Positions 55,724-63,681 of a stretch of DNA of 64,000 nt are shown here, piece by piece. A program made the position numbers and the translations under genes. The number at the start of each line of letters is the position of its first letter. The stretch's first letter is position 1. Source of the DNA: Bacteroidota bacterium. Its GTDB lineage: Bacteria; Bacteroidota; Bacteroidia; Chitinophagales; Chitinophagaceae. The stretch is taken from assembly GCA_016868855.1 (NCBI GenBank), contig VGFP01000002.1, positions 124,001 to 188,000 on the forward strand, in the 5' to 3' direction. The notes under the pieces were generated by a model. That model was not told the origin of the DNA. It searched no databases and worked only from the letters and a program-made list of their open reading frames with translations.

Positions 55724-55731
55724 CGAAACTA
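55724..55731 (-). promoter_or_regulatory. putative promoter of the ABC exporter placed for a leaderless mRNA, TAGTTTCG
   Basis: On the minus strand TAGTTTCG (TAnnTTTG with one mismatch) is four bases (CAGT) before the ATG. Confidence 0.35.
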
Positions 55732-55767
55732 CGCCAATTTCAAGCAACGATGTTTAAACGTTGATGC

Positions 55768-57099
55768 CTAACTTTTTCTGAATGTCCATTTGATCATTTC
55801 CTTCCAGGTAACTTTTTTTCCATACAGCAGGATACCTGTTCTGTAAATCTTTCCAGCAAACCAGGTAGTGAAAATAAATCCGCCTACCAAACTCAACATG
55901 GATGCAGCCATTTGCCAATACGGGACTGTATTGGGTACACCAAATGGAATTCTGCCCATCATAATAATAGGAGAAGTAAAGGGAATGACGCTCAACCATA
56001 CAGCCATGCTGCTGCTTGGATTGGCTAGTACGCCATTCAATACAACAAAAGAGAAAATAATGGGCATGGTGATGGGAAGCATCAGTTGTTGCGCCTCTTG
56101 TGGATCTTCATTGATGACACTTCCAACTGCTGCAAAGAGAGAGGCATAGAAAAGGTAACCACCCAGAAAATAAAACAGAAAGAATCCGATGATCAGGAAC
56201 CAATTTACTCCCTCGGTGAGTGTTGCTTTTGCTTCCAAGATTTTGGATGCCATGTCTGCATTGCCCATTGTAGCACCGGGGACTTGCGATTGCTGCATTT
56301 GCTGTGCCTGCTGAATGGTCTCAGTGGGCAGAAACATGGTAAGCGATGTTAACAGTGCAACAATCAGAGCAATCCACAACAACAGCTGTGTGAGTCCAAC
56401 GCCAGCAATCCCGATGATCTTGCCCAACATGAGTTCAAATGGTTTGCAGGAAGAAACAATTACTTCTGCAATGCGGTTGGTTTTTTCTTCTGCTACACCA
56501 CGCATGACCATTGAACCAAAAATGAACATGGTCATATAAATTAAAATACCGCTTCCAAATCCAATACCATATGCGAGTCCTGCGTTTGATTCCTTGTTCT
56601 TTCCTTTTTCATCCTCCACCAAATTCTTGAGTGTGACATTTTCTTTGGATGCATTTTTAATGGAATCCAGTGTTGCTTTTTGGATGCCTCTTTCAAGCAA
56701 CAAATTGTTTTCAACTGCCTTGTTCAATTGTCGATCGATGTAGTTGGATTTTTCGAGTCCCAATTGTTTTTTGGAATGAATGTTTCCAACCAGTTTATCA
56801 TTTTCTATGAACGTGTACATAACTCCGTCGAATCCTTTGTCAGCATAATTATTTGAATCCACACCCTGTGTAAATTCAAATTGCAGGTCACCTTTTTCAG
56901 AAACCAAATTCCCCTTTAAAAAACCAGGGTCGTTTGCAACAGCAATTTTAGTCTCTTCTCTGATGGTGGCGGCGAAATAGGCAGAACCAAAAATGAAAAT
57001 GATGAATACCAATGGTATTAAAATGGTCATCAGCAAAAATCTTTTATTGCTGACCCTGGTAATGTATTCTCTTTGTATGATGAGTGATACTTTGTTCAT
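55768..57099 (-). CDS. ABC-2 type permease (NatB-like)
   Basis: A 443-aa membrane protein. The N-terminal helix (about residues 21-45) is followed by a large extracytoplasmic region (about 45-180) and then about five to six helices. The start IIQREYITRVSNKRFLL and the motif EEKTNRIAEVIVSS are typical of NatB/ABC-2 permeases, which export sodium or drugs in Bacillus. It pairs with the ATPase gene 11 bp upstream. Substrate unknown. Confidence 0.88.
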   Translation of the reverse strand: MNKVSLIIQREYITRVSNKRFLLMTILIPLVFIIFIFGSAYFAATIREETKIAVANDPGFLKGNLVSEKGDLQFEFTQGVDSNNYADKGFDGVMYTFIENDKLVGNIHSKKQLGLEKSNYIDRQLNKAVENNLLLERGIQKATLDSIKNASKENVTLKNLVEDEKGKNKESNAGLAYGIGFGSGILIYMTMFIFGSMVMRGVAEEKTNRIAEVIVSSCKPFELMLGKIIGIAGVGLTQLLLWIALIVALLTSLTMFLPTETIQQAQQMQQSQVPGATMGNADMASKILEAKATLTEGVNWFLIIGFFLFYFLGGYLFYASLFAAVGSVINEDPQEAQQLMLPITMPIIFSFVVLNGVLANPSSSMAVWLSVIPFTSPIIMMGRIPFGVPNTVPYWQMAASMLSLVGGFIFTTWFAGKIYRTGILLYGKKVTWKEMIKWTFRKS

Positions 57100-57110
57100 A
57101 TTGCTATGTA

Positions 57111-58046
57111 TTAAGCTGGTTGAAATTGTCTGGTTTCAGGGGTTCCCTGCACCAATTCAATGAATATATCGTTCAAGGAGGGAAGTATTTCATTGAATGA
57201 AGTGATGCTTGCTTGTTTATCGATGAAGTGGGAAAGGACTTGGTTGTTGTTGAATTCGCTGTTGATTTTTATTTTAAGTTTTTTCCCGTTGAAAGCTTCA
57301 ACATGGAAAAGATGGGTCGCGGTATGTTCTGCCACCAATGCATGCTCGAATTCTATTTCAAAAATATTTTTCTTGAACTGCTGTTTGATTGCTCCTACGC
57401 CACCGTCCAAAATTTTATTGCCTTTGTTCACCAGTACAATATGATCGCAGATCTCTTCTACCTGTTCCATCCTATGTGTACTGAAAATGATCGTGGCGCC
57501 TTGTTGCGCCAATCTGAAAATTTCATCTTTAATCAGGTTGGCATTCACCGGATCCAATCCGCTGAAAGGCTCATCCAATATGATCAAATCAGGTTGGTGC
57601 AGCACGGTTGTAACAAACTGAAGCTTCTGGCTCATGCCTTTGCTCAGGTCTTCCACTTTTTTATTCCACCATGATACCATGTTGAATTTGATAAACCATT
57701 CTTTGGTTCGCTCTTTCGCTTCTTTTTTATCCAATCCTTTCAGTTGTGCAAGGTAGAGCACTTGCTCTCCGATTTTCATTTTTTTATACAGACCTCTTTC
57801 TTCCGGCATGTAGCCAATGTTGGCAACATCGGTGAGTGGATTGAAAGGCTGATTGTTCAGCAGGATATTTCCTTCATCGGGATAAAAAATTCCTGTGATC
57901 ATTCGGAGCAAGGTTGTTTTTCCTGCACCGTTTGGTCCGAGGAGTCCGAATATAGAGCCTTTGTTGATTGTGAAGCTGATATCATCAACAGCTTTTTGTC
58001 CTGAAAAATATTTTTTCAGGTGTTGAATTTCAAGGGCAGTGTTCAT
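57111..58046 (-). CDS. ABC transporter ATPase (NatA-like)
   Basis: A 311-aa ATPase. It has Walker A GPNGAGKTTLLRM, Q-loop region IGYMPEERGLYKK, signature LSKGMSQKLQF, Walker B LIILDEPFSGLD and His switch IFSTHRMEQVE. The Q-loop reads PEERG rather than PQ, as in NatA-type ATPases. A C-terminal domain of about 80 residues is typical of this group. It forms an ABC-2 transporter with the downstream permease. Confidence 0.9.
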   Translation of the reverse strand: MNTALEIQHLKKYFSGQKAVDDISFTINKGSIFGLLGPNGAGKTTLLRMITGIFYPDEGNILLNNQPFNPLTDVANIGYMPEERGLYKKMKIGEQVLYLAQLKGLDKKEAKERTKEWFIKFNMVSWWNKKVEDLSKGMSQKLQFVTTVLHQPDLIILDEPFSGLDPVNANLIKDEIFRLAQQGATIIFSTHRMEQVEEICDHIVLVNKGNKILDGGVGAIKQQFKKNIFEIEFEHALVAEHTATHLFHVEAFNGKKLKIKINSEFNNNQVLSHFIDKQASITSFNEILPSLNDIFIELVQGTPETRQFQPA

Positions 58047-58084
58047 TGCATAAAATTACGGCAGTATAGAATGCGTTTTACTTT

Positions 58085-59677
58085 TTATTGATGAGTGGCG
58101 TGAATTGCATTTGCCACCTTTATGCCATCCATGGCAGCGCTTACAATGCCTCCAGCATACCCTGCACCTTCTCCACAGGGATACAGATTGGTGATTTGTG
58201 GGTGATGGAGCCTCTCCTGATCTCTTGGAATTCTCACTGGTGAAGAAGTTCTGCTCTCTGGCGCAACAATGATGGCTTCTTCTGTGAGATAACCTTTCAT
58301 TTTTTTTCCGAATGATTTGAAGCCTTCTCTCAATGTTTTGGATATGAATTCTGGCAGCAATTGATTGATATCAACCGAATGAACGCCTCTTACATAAGAA
58401 GTTTCTGGCAAGCTGCTGGATATTTTTCCTTTGATAAAATCCGTCATTCTTTGTGCAGGTGCGATAAATGCACCCCCGCCAGAAGCAAATGCTTTTCTTT
58501 CCACCATTTCCTGAAAATCATGCAAAACCAAATTCCCCCTTGTCCCTTGTTTCTTGTCCCTTGTTTCTTTCATCACATCCCCCATTTCAACTTGCACCAC
58601 CATTCCTGAATTGGCGAAGGGATTGTTTCTTTTCGAGGGACTCCATCCGTTTACAACCAGCATTTCTTGTGAGGTGGATGCTGTTGCAATGATTCCGCCA
58701 GGGCACATGCAAAAAGAAAATACACCTCTGTTGTTTACTTGATCAACGAGTTGATAGGATGCAGAAGGAAGATAATTGTCTCTTTCCTGCCAAACTGGAC
58801 AATGGTATTGGATAGAGTCGATTAATTTTTGCGGATGCTCAATTCTGACACCCAGTGCAAATGGTTTTGGCTCGATGAGTATATTTTTTTCATCCAGCAA
58901 GTAGAAAATATCTTTTGCAGAATGTCCGGTTGCAAGAATGATCTGATCTGCTTCAAATGTCGCTCCTGATGCAGTCTTCACCTTTTTAATGGAATTTTTT
59001 TCAATGTGAAAATCAGTCAGCTTTTCATTGAAGTGCACTTCTCCACCGGATCCTATAATCTGATCTCTCATGGATGCTATGATGCCAGGAAGCTTGTTGG
59101 TTCCAATATGCGGATGAGCAGTGTAAAGAATAGATGGATCTGCCCCGAATTGCACCAGCAGTTGCAGAATTTTATCAACGCTTCCTCTTTTGTTGCTGCG
59201 GGTATATAGTTTTCCATCGCTGTACGTCCCAGCACCACCTTCGCCAAAACAATAGTTGCTCTCTTCGTTTAATACTCCCTCGCGGTTCAGTATTGCGAGG
59301 TCTCTTCTTCTTTCACGAACATTTTTTCCTCTTTCCAGTATGATGGGTTTGATTCCATGCAGGATCAGTTCAAGCGCTGCAAAGAGGCCAGCCGGACCAG
59401 CACCGATGATGATCGTGCGATGAGCGGAGCGATGAACATCTGGGAAATTGAAAACCGGGGCATGGGATTCTTGAAAAGGCTCATCCACAAAGGCCTTCAG
59501 CTTTAGGTTGATTTTAACATCCTGCTTTCTAGCGTCAATCGATTTTTTCAGGATCTGAAACCCCGTAATTTTTTTGGGTTGTACCGCAAGATGCCTGGCC
59601 AGTTCAGTTTGTATGGTTGCAGCATCGGCTGCATCTTTCGGAGAAAGTTGCAATTGAATTTCCTGCTGCATTGTCAA
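58085..59677 (-). CDS. FAD-dependent dehydrogenase (COG2509-type) with repeat insertion
   Basis: A 530-aa cytosolic flavoprotein. A small N-terminal domain (about residues 1-80) precedes the dinucleotide-binding IIGAGPAGLFAALEL (about 90). CFGEGGAGTYSDGKLYTR (about 142), LATGHSAKDIFYLL (about 250) and the C-terminal YPCGEGAGYAGGIVSAAMDG (about 496) match the uncharacterised NAD(FAD)-dependent dehydrogenase family. Reaction unknown. Around residues 370-382, KETRDKKQGTRGN is encoded by a 14-bp tandem repeat (58539-58566) and looks like an insertion. It follows DUF3127 after 8 bp. Confidence 0.88.
   Translation of the reverse strand: MTMQQEIQLQLSPKDAADAATIQTELARHLAVQPKKITGFQILKKSIDARKQDVKINLKLKAFVDEPFQESHAPVFNFPDVHRSAHRTIIIGAGPAGLFAALELILHGIKPIILERGKNVRERRRDLAILNREGVLNEESNYCFGEGGAGTYSDGKLYTRSNKRGSVDKILQLLVQFGADPSILYTAHPHIGTNKLPGIIASMRDQIIGSGGEVHFNEKLTDFHIEKNSIKKVKTASGATFEADQIILATGHSAKDIFYLLDEKNILIEPKPFALGVRIEHPQKLIDSIQYHCPVWQERDNYLPSASYQLVDQVNNRGVFSFCMCPGGIIATASTSQEMLVVNGWSPSKRNNPFANSGMVVQVEMGDVMKETRDKKQGTRGNLVLHDFQEMVERKAFASGGGAFIAPAQRMTDFIKGKISSSLPETSYVRGVHSVDINQLLPEFISKTLREGFKSFGKKMKGYLTEEAIIVAPESRTSSPVRIPRDQERLHHPQITNLYPCGEGAGYAGGIVSAAMDGIKVANAIHATHQ
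58539..58569. repeat. 14-bp tandem repeat inside a coding region
   Basis: CTTGTCCCTTGTTT occurs twice in direct tandem (58539-58552, 58553-58566) followed by CTT. Each unit is itself two related 7-mers (CTTGTCC, CTTGTTT). It lies in frame in the FAD dehydrogenase gene and encodes ETRDKKQGTRG. Confidence 0.9.
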
Positions 59678-59685
59678 CTGAAAAA

Positions 59686-60069
59686 TTAGAACGGTAAATC
59701 GTCGGCAATGCCTTGCTGGCTTTCCGGATCAGGAGAAAATGCTGGAGGGGCATCTACCGGTCCGCTTGAACTTCCCATGCTAACCTGTTCAATTCTCCAA
59801 GCATCCAGGTTGGTGATATAGTTGGTCTGACCGTTTTTCTCCCATTTGGATCCTTTGATGTTGAACATTACTTTCACACCATCTCCAATTTTGTAGCGAT
59901 CCAGAATGGTGGTTCTGTCCTGTACGGTTTGGAACTTAACAAAATTTGTAATGGTTCTTCCGTTGATATCTTCGTTTGTTTCAACAACAAATTCTCTGGT
60001 TTTAAAAGTTGCACTTCTTTGAACTGTTTCACCAATGCTTACAATTTTTCCTGATAGATCGAATCCCAT
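59686..60069 (-). CDS. DUF3127 OB-fold-like protein with SSB-type tail
   Basis: A 127-aa soluble protein. The core (residues 1 to about 95, GKIVSIGETVQRSATFKTREFVVET...) fits DUF3127, which resembles single-strand DNA-binding OB folds. A flexible Ser/Pro-rich linker ends in DDLPF, close to the DDIPF tip by which bacterial SSB recruits partner proteins. Function is not established. It begins a transcript with the FAD dehydrogenase; TAACTTCG lies 20 bp upstream. Confidence 0.85.
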   Translation of the reverse strand: MGFDLSGKIVSIGETVQRSATFKTREFVVETNEDINGRTITNFVKFQTVQDRTTILDRYKIGDGVKVMFNIKGSKWEKNGQTNYITNLDAWRIEQVSMGSSSGPVDAPPAFSPDPESQQGIADDLPF

Positions 60070-60088
60070 ATAACTGAATTAATTTTTG

Positions 60089-60096
60089 CGAAGTTA
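60089..60096 (-). promoter_or_regulatory. putative DUF3127 promoter, -7 element TAACTTCG
   Basis: On the minus strand TAACTTCG ends 19 bp before the DUF3127 ATG. It equals the octamer before rny. Confidence 0.35.
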
Positions 60097-60141
60097 TCAT
60101 ATTATCCACGGATTTTGAAACAGTCCTAGCTCAAAACTGAT

Positions 60142-60149
60142 TAGCTTTG
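60142..60149 (+). promoter_or_regulatory. putative promoter of the split 5'-nucleotidase genes, TAGCTTTG
   Basis: TAGCTTTG (full TAnnTTTG match) ends 16 bp before the ATG at 60166. The same octamer precedes the TonB receptor gene. Confidence 0.45.
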
Positions 60150-60165
60150 TCAGCACTTATTAGAA

Positions 60166-60906
60166 ATGATGCGTCTTCCATCCTTTTTTATTGCGTTTTT
60201 GTTCTTTTTGATTGGCTGTGTTCCTACACAGGAAGTTCGCAATATCAAATATGCTGGATATTCTGTGGGCCGCCATCAGCAGGTGGACTCCACCTATGTT
60301 GAAATGCTTTCCTATTATGCCGACAGTGTGAACAAGACCATGGGAGAGTATTTGGTTGAAAATGAAGCAGATTTACTGAAAGAGACTCCAAATAGTGCAC
60401 TGGGTAATTTTTTGGCAGATGCGTATCTATGGGCAGCGAAATCCAAGATTGATCCGAGGGCTGAAATAGCTTTCATGAACCATGGAGGCGTCAGGATCTT
60501 TCGAATGGCCAAGGGACCCGTCAACCGGGGTATGATCTACGAGGTCATGCCATTCGATAATTTGATCTGTATTGTTCAAGTAAAGGGCAATATTTTGAAA
60601 AATTATTTAAACAGAATTGCTCAAGAAGGGGGAGGAGGTGGACAATCGGGTGTGACCATGCGTCTGGAAAACAATCAGGCAACTGATATATCAATCAATG
60701 GAACACCGCTTGATTTGAACCGGACCTATTTTATGGTGAACTCTGATTATCAGGTGGATGGAGGCGGCGGCTTCACTGCATTCAAAAACCTCCAGCAGAA
60801 CAGATCTGCCTATTTGCAAAGAGATGCCATCATTGATTATTGCAAGTGGCTGAAAATGGAGGGTAAAAAAATCAATCACGCAACGCTAAAAAGAATTGTA
60901 AAATGA
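60166..60906 (+). CDS. 5'-nucleotidase C-terminal domain lipoprotein
   Basis: A 246-aa lipoprotein (signal with lipobox LIGC, Cys at residue 18). The body is the substrate-binding C-terminal domain of secreted 5'-nucleotidases: NSALGNFLADAYLWAA, FMNHGGVRIF, the Gly-rich EGGGGGQSGV, and NSDYQVDGGGGFTAF. In UshA-type enzymes this domain binds the nucleoside and sits on the same chain as the metal-binding half. Here the catalytic half is a separate gene overlapping by 4 bp (ATGA). The two products should work as one enzyme outside the cytoplasm. Confidence 0.88.
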   Translation: MMRLPSFFIAFLFFLIGCVPTQEVRNIKYAGYSVGRHQQVDSTYVEMLSYYADSVNKTMGEYLVENEADLLKETPNSALGNFLADAYLWAAKSKIDPRAEIAFMNHGGVRIFRMAKGPVNRGMIYEVMPFDNLICIVQVKGNILKNYLNRIAQEGGGGGQSGVTMRLENNQATDISINGTPLDLNRTYFMVNSDYQVDGGGGFTAFKNLQQNRSAYLQRDAIIDYCKWLKMEGKKINHATLKRIVK

Positions 60907-61823
60907 ATAGAAGAAAGTTCATTTTAAGTAGCAGTCTCGCTGCGGGAGCAACCCTGCTGCAAACGGAGGGATATGCTTTTGAACAATCAACAAGGCTTAC
61001 CATTTTACATACCAATGATGTGCACAGCAGATTGGATGCATTTCCCATGGATGGATCTCAGAATGCAGGGAGAGGGGGTGTTGCTGCCAGGGCACGGTTG
61101 ATTCAGAAAATCAGGGCGGAAGTTGAACATGTGTTGCTTTTAGATGCAGGTGATATTTTTCAAGGCACTCCGTATTTCAATATTTTCAAAGGTGAGCCTG
61201 AAATGAAGGCCATGCAGATGATGGGATACGATGCAGGTATCATGGGCAATCATGATTTTGACGCGGGTATGGAAAATTTTGTTCGTCAACTTTCAACACA
61301 CGGAAAGTTCCCCATCATCATGTCCAACTACGGGTTTGAAGGCACTCCCATGGAAAATAAATATGTTCCGTATAAAATTTTCAACCGTGGGAAATTAAAA
61401 ATTGGTGTTACAGGAGTGGGCATTGAATTGGAGGGACTGGTTCCAGCTGCGTTGTATGGCAATACTATTAACCGTGATCCGATCACTGCAGCAAATCTTG
61501 CTGCATATGATCTAAAGAAGAAAGGTTGTGATTTGATCATATGCATTTCACACTTGGGTGACCGTTATATGGACAACAAAGTAAGCGATGAAACATTGGC
61601 AAAAGAAACTGAAAACATAGATTTGATCATCGGAGGACATACCCATCGATTTTTTGAACAGCCGAGAGAATATACAAATAAATCAGGTAAAAAAACAATT
61701 GTCAACCAGGTGGGTTGGGGCGGACTCAGATTGGGCCGTTTAGATTACGAATTTTCTCGTGGAGAAACAAAAAAATTAGAAAAAAATCAATCGATTTTGG
61801 TTGAGAAAAATATTGTGGAATAA
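60903..61823 (+). CDS. 5'-nucleotidase N-terminal metallophosphatase with Tat leader
   Basis: A 306-aa dimetal phosphoesterase. The N terminus NRRKFILSSSLAAGATLL is a twin-arginine leader. The metallophosphatase motifs are HTNDVHSRLD (about residue 36), LDAGDIFQGTPY (about 82), GNHDFDAG (about 117), CISHLGD (about 218) and GGHTHRFF (about 244). It hydrolyses nucleotides or related phosphate esters once paired with the C-terminal-domain lipoprotein encoded just upstream. The halves use different export routes (Tat versus lipoprotein signal). Confidence 0.9.
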   Translation: MNRRKFILSSSLAAGATLLQTEGYAFEQSTRLTILHTNDVHSRLDAFPMDGSQNAGRGGVAARARLIQKIRAEVEHVLLLDAGDIFQGTPYFNIFKGEPEMKAMQMMGYDAGIMGNHDFDAGMENFVRQLSTHGKFPIIMSNYGFEGTPMENKYVPYKIFNRGKLKIGVTGVGIELEGLVPAALYGNTINRDPITAANLAAYDLKKKGCDLIICISHLGDRYMDNKVSDETLAKETENIDLIIGGHTHRFFEQPREYTNKSGKKTIVNQVGWGGLRLGRLDYEFSRGETKKLEKNQSILVEKNIVE

Positions 61824-61850
61824 AAAATTTTTTTTTCTCGAAACTGAATA

Positions 61851-61858
61851 TATATTCG
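61851..61858 (+). promoter_or_regulatory. putative dnaA promoter, -7 element TATATTCG
   Basis: TATATTCG lies 214 bp before the dnaA ATG and would give a long leader of about 210 nt. It is the same octamer as before dnaB. Confidence 0.3.
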
Positions 61859-61880
61859 CCATCTGACTCAATTTTTATAG

Positions 61881-61895
61881 GTTCCAAATTTGAAC
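61881..61895. repeat. imperfect palindrome upstream of dnaA
   Basis: GTTCCAAATTTGAAC is a 15-bp palindrome with one mismatched pair. It lies just downstream of the predicted dnaA -7 element, as an operator would. No known regulator is recognised. Confidence 0.4.
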
Positions 61896-61981
61896 ATGTG
61901 TTGAAAGGATAAAATTGATTCTAAACCCAGACCCGAAATAATCAATAACATACGTGCTGTTTGGATATGTGAGGATGATTG

Positions 61982-61999
61982 CAGTAACAATTGTCACTG
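61982..61999. repeat. 18-bp palindrome upstream of dnaA
   Basis: CAGTAACAATTGTCACTG pairs at eight of nine positions. It lies 73 bp before the dnaA start, inside the presumed leader. The 249-bp gap before dnaA shows no cluster of TTATNCACA DnaA boxes. Confidence 0.5.
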
Positions 62000-62072
62000 T
62001 CTTTAGTCCTTTGCTATGATGTTTCAGAGGTCCCATGTATAACCCATAAAAATCTAAACCTCGTTAGGACTA

Positions 62073-63506
62073 ATGGAAAAACCTTTTGAAAAAGTTTGGA
62101 GCAATTGTTTGGCGATCATAAAGGATATTGTAGAGTGGCAATATTTCAAAACTTGGTTTGAGCCCATCAAACCTGTTGCATTAAAAGGCAACGTTCTAAC
62201 CATCCAGGTTCCCAGTCAGTTTTTCTACGAATACATCGAAGAGCATTACATCAACCTCCTGGCCAAAACTTTAAAAAGAGAACTAGGTAAAGAAGCCCAA
62301 TTGGAATACAGAATCATGGTGGACAGTGGCAATGGAAACGCCAAGCCGCTTACCATGGATGTACCCGGACAAAACTTCAAGAGTTTTTCCAACAATGAGA
62401 TGGATTTTCCGCTGGTGGTCAACAACCAGGTGAGAAACCCATTTGTGATACCCGGACTCAAGAAAATGCAGATTGACTCTCAATTGAATCCAACATATAC
62501 ATTTGAGGCATTTGTAGAGGGAGATTGCAACAGGGTTGCCAGACGTGCGGGTAAAACCGTCGCAGAGAAGCCAGGCGCTACCTCATTCAATCCCTTGGTT
62601 GTATATGGTGGAGTAGGGCTGGGTAAAACCCACCTGGTTCAATCAATTGGAAATGAAGTAAAACGCTTGCACCCTAACAAAGTGGTATTGTATGTAAGCT
62701 CAGAAAAATTCATTAACCAGTTTCAAGACCATAGTAGGAACAACGCCATCAATGATTTTATTCACTTTTATCAACTGATAGATGTCCTGATCATCGATGA
62801 TGTACAGTTTTTCAACAGAGCTGAAAAAACACAGGATGCATTTTTCGCCATATTCAATCATTTGCATCAATCTGGCAAACAACTGATCTTGAGTTCAGAT
62901 AAACCTCCAAAGGATTTGGAAGGTATGCAGGAAAGATTGTTGAGCCGATTCAGGTGGGGACTGAGTGCGGATTTGCAAGTTCCAGATTACGAGACAAGAA
63001 TAGAGATCCTGGAGAAGAAAATGAAGAACAATGGATTGGATCTTCCCAAAGATGTCGTTAAATACATTGCTTACAATATTCAAAACAATGTCAGAGAGCT
63101 TGAAGGCGCATTGATTTCATTGCTCGCACAATCTTCTCTCAACAAAAGAGAAATTGATCTAGATCTTGCGAAAAAAGTATTGCGCAATTTCATCAAAACA
63201 TCTTCCAAAGAAATCACCATCGACACCATTCAGAAAATGGTTTGTGAATTCTTCGACCTGCCATACGATCGTCTGCTTCAAAAGACCAGAAAAAGAGAAA
63301 TTGTTCAGGCCCGTCAAATCACCATGTATCTGGCCAAGATATTCACCAAGAATTCATTGAAAACCATTGGTGAACATTTTGGTGGAAGAGATCATACCAC
63401 TGTCATCCATTCTTGCCAAACTGTCAAAGACCTCATGGACACGGATAATATGTTCCGTGAGAGTGTGATGGAATTGCAACAAAAGGTTCAGCTTGCAGCC
63501 ATGTAA
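62073..63506 (+). CDS. dnaA: chromosomal replication initiator DnaA
   Basis: A 477-aa initiator protein. Domain I (residues 1 to about 85, WSNCLAIIKDIVEWQYFKTWF) binds partners and a linker follows. Domain III is the AAA+ ATPase (Walker A GGVGLGKTHLVQ, about 178; Walker B LIIDDVQFF, about 240). Domain IV ends with the DNA-binding helix-turn-helix and signature FGGRDHTTVIHSC (about 431). dnaN and recF are not adjacent, and no DnaA-box cluster is seen, so this gene need not mark the origin. Confidence 0.96.
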   Translation: MEKPFEKVWSNCLAIIKDIVEWQYFKTWFEPIKPVALKGNVLTIQVPSQFFYEYIEEHYINLLAKTLKRELGKEAQLEYRIMVDSGNGNAKPLTMDVPGQNFKSFSNNEMDFPLVVNNQVRNPFVIPGLKKMQIDSQLNPTYTFEAFVEGDCNRVARRAGKTVAEKPGATSFNPLVVYGGVGLGKTHLVQSIGNEVKRLHPNKVVLYVSSEKFINQFQDHSRNNAINDFIHFYQLIDVLIIDDVQFFNRAEKTQDAFFAIFNHLHQSGKQLILSSDKPPKDLEGMQERLLSRFRWGLSADLQVPDYETRIEILEKKMKNNGLDLPKDVVKYIAYNIQNNVRELEGALISLLAQSSLNKREIDLDLAKKVLRNFIKTSSKEITIDTIQKMVCEFFDLPYDRLLQKTRKREIVQARQITMYLAKIFTKNSLKTIGEHFGGRDHTTVIHSCQTVKDLMDTDNMFRESVMELQQKVQLAAM

Positions 63507-63518
63507 TTGCCTTTTATC

Positions 63519-63550
63519 TTTTGCGGATTGCATAGTCTTTAGTAATTTTG
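63519..63550 (+). promoter_or_regulatory. promoter of tRNA-Ser and tRNA-Pro
   Basis: TTTTG (63519-63523) is followed after 19 bp by TAATTTTG (63543-63550). Both boxes match consensus. Start is predicted near 63554, 24 nt before tRNA-Ser. Confidence 0.7.
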
Positions 63551-63577
63551 CCCTCCTTGAAACACCAGGTTTCAGAC

Positions 63578-63666
63578 GGTGGGGTGGATGAGTGGCTGAA
63601 ATCAGTAGTTTGCTAAACTGCCGTACGGGTAACTCTGTACCGCGGGTTCGAATCCCGCCCCCACCG
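63578..63666 (+). tRNA. tRNA-Ser (anticodon GCU)
   Basis: Acceptor stem GGTGGGG/CCCCACC, anticodon loop TTGCTAA (anticodon GCT), a long class II variable arm and T-arm GCGGG-TTCGAAT-CCCGC. The discriminator is G. A full CCA is not encoded. Confidence 0.95.
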
Positions 63667-63681
63667 CAGTTTAAATCGTTT

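Noticed and set aside
62073-63506. Replication origin at dnaA
   Set aside because: No cluster of DnaA boxes, no dnaN/recF neighbours and no clear AT-rich repeat array. A single near-match TTATCCACG at 60102 is not enough.
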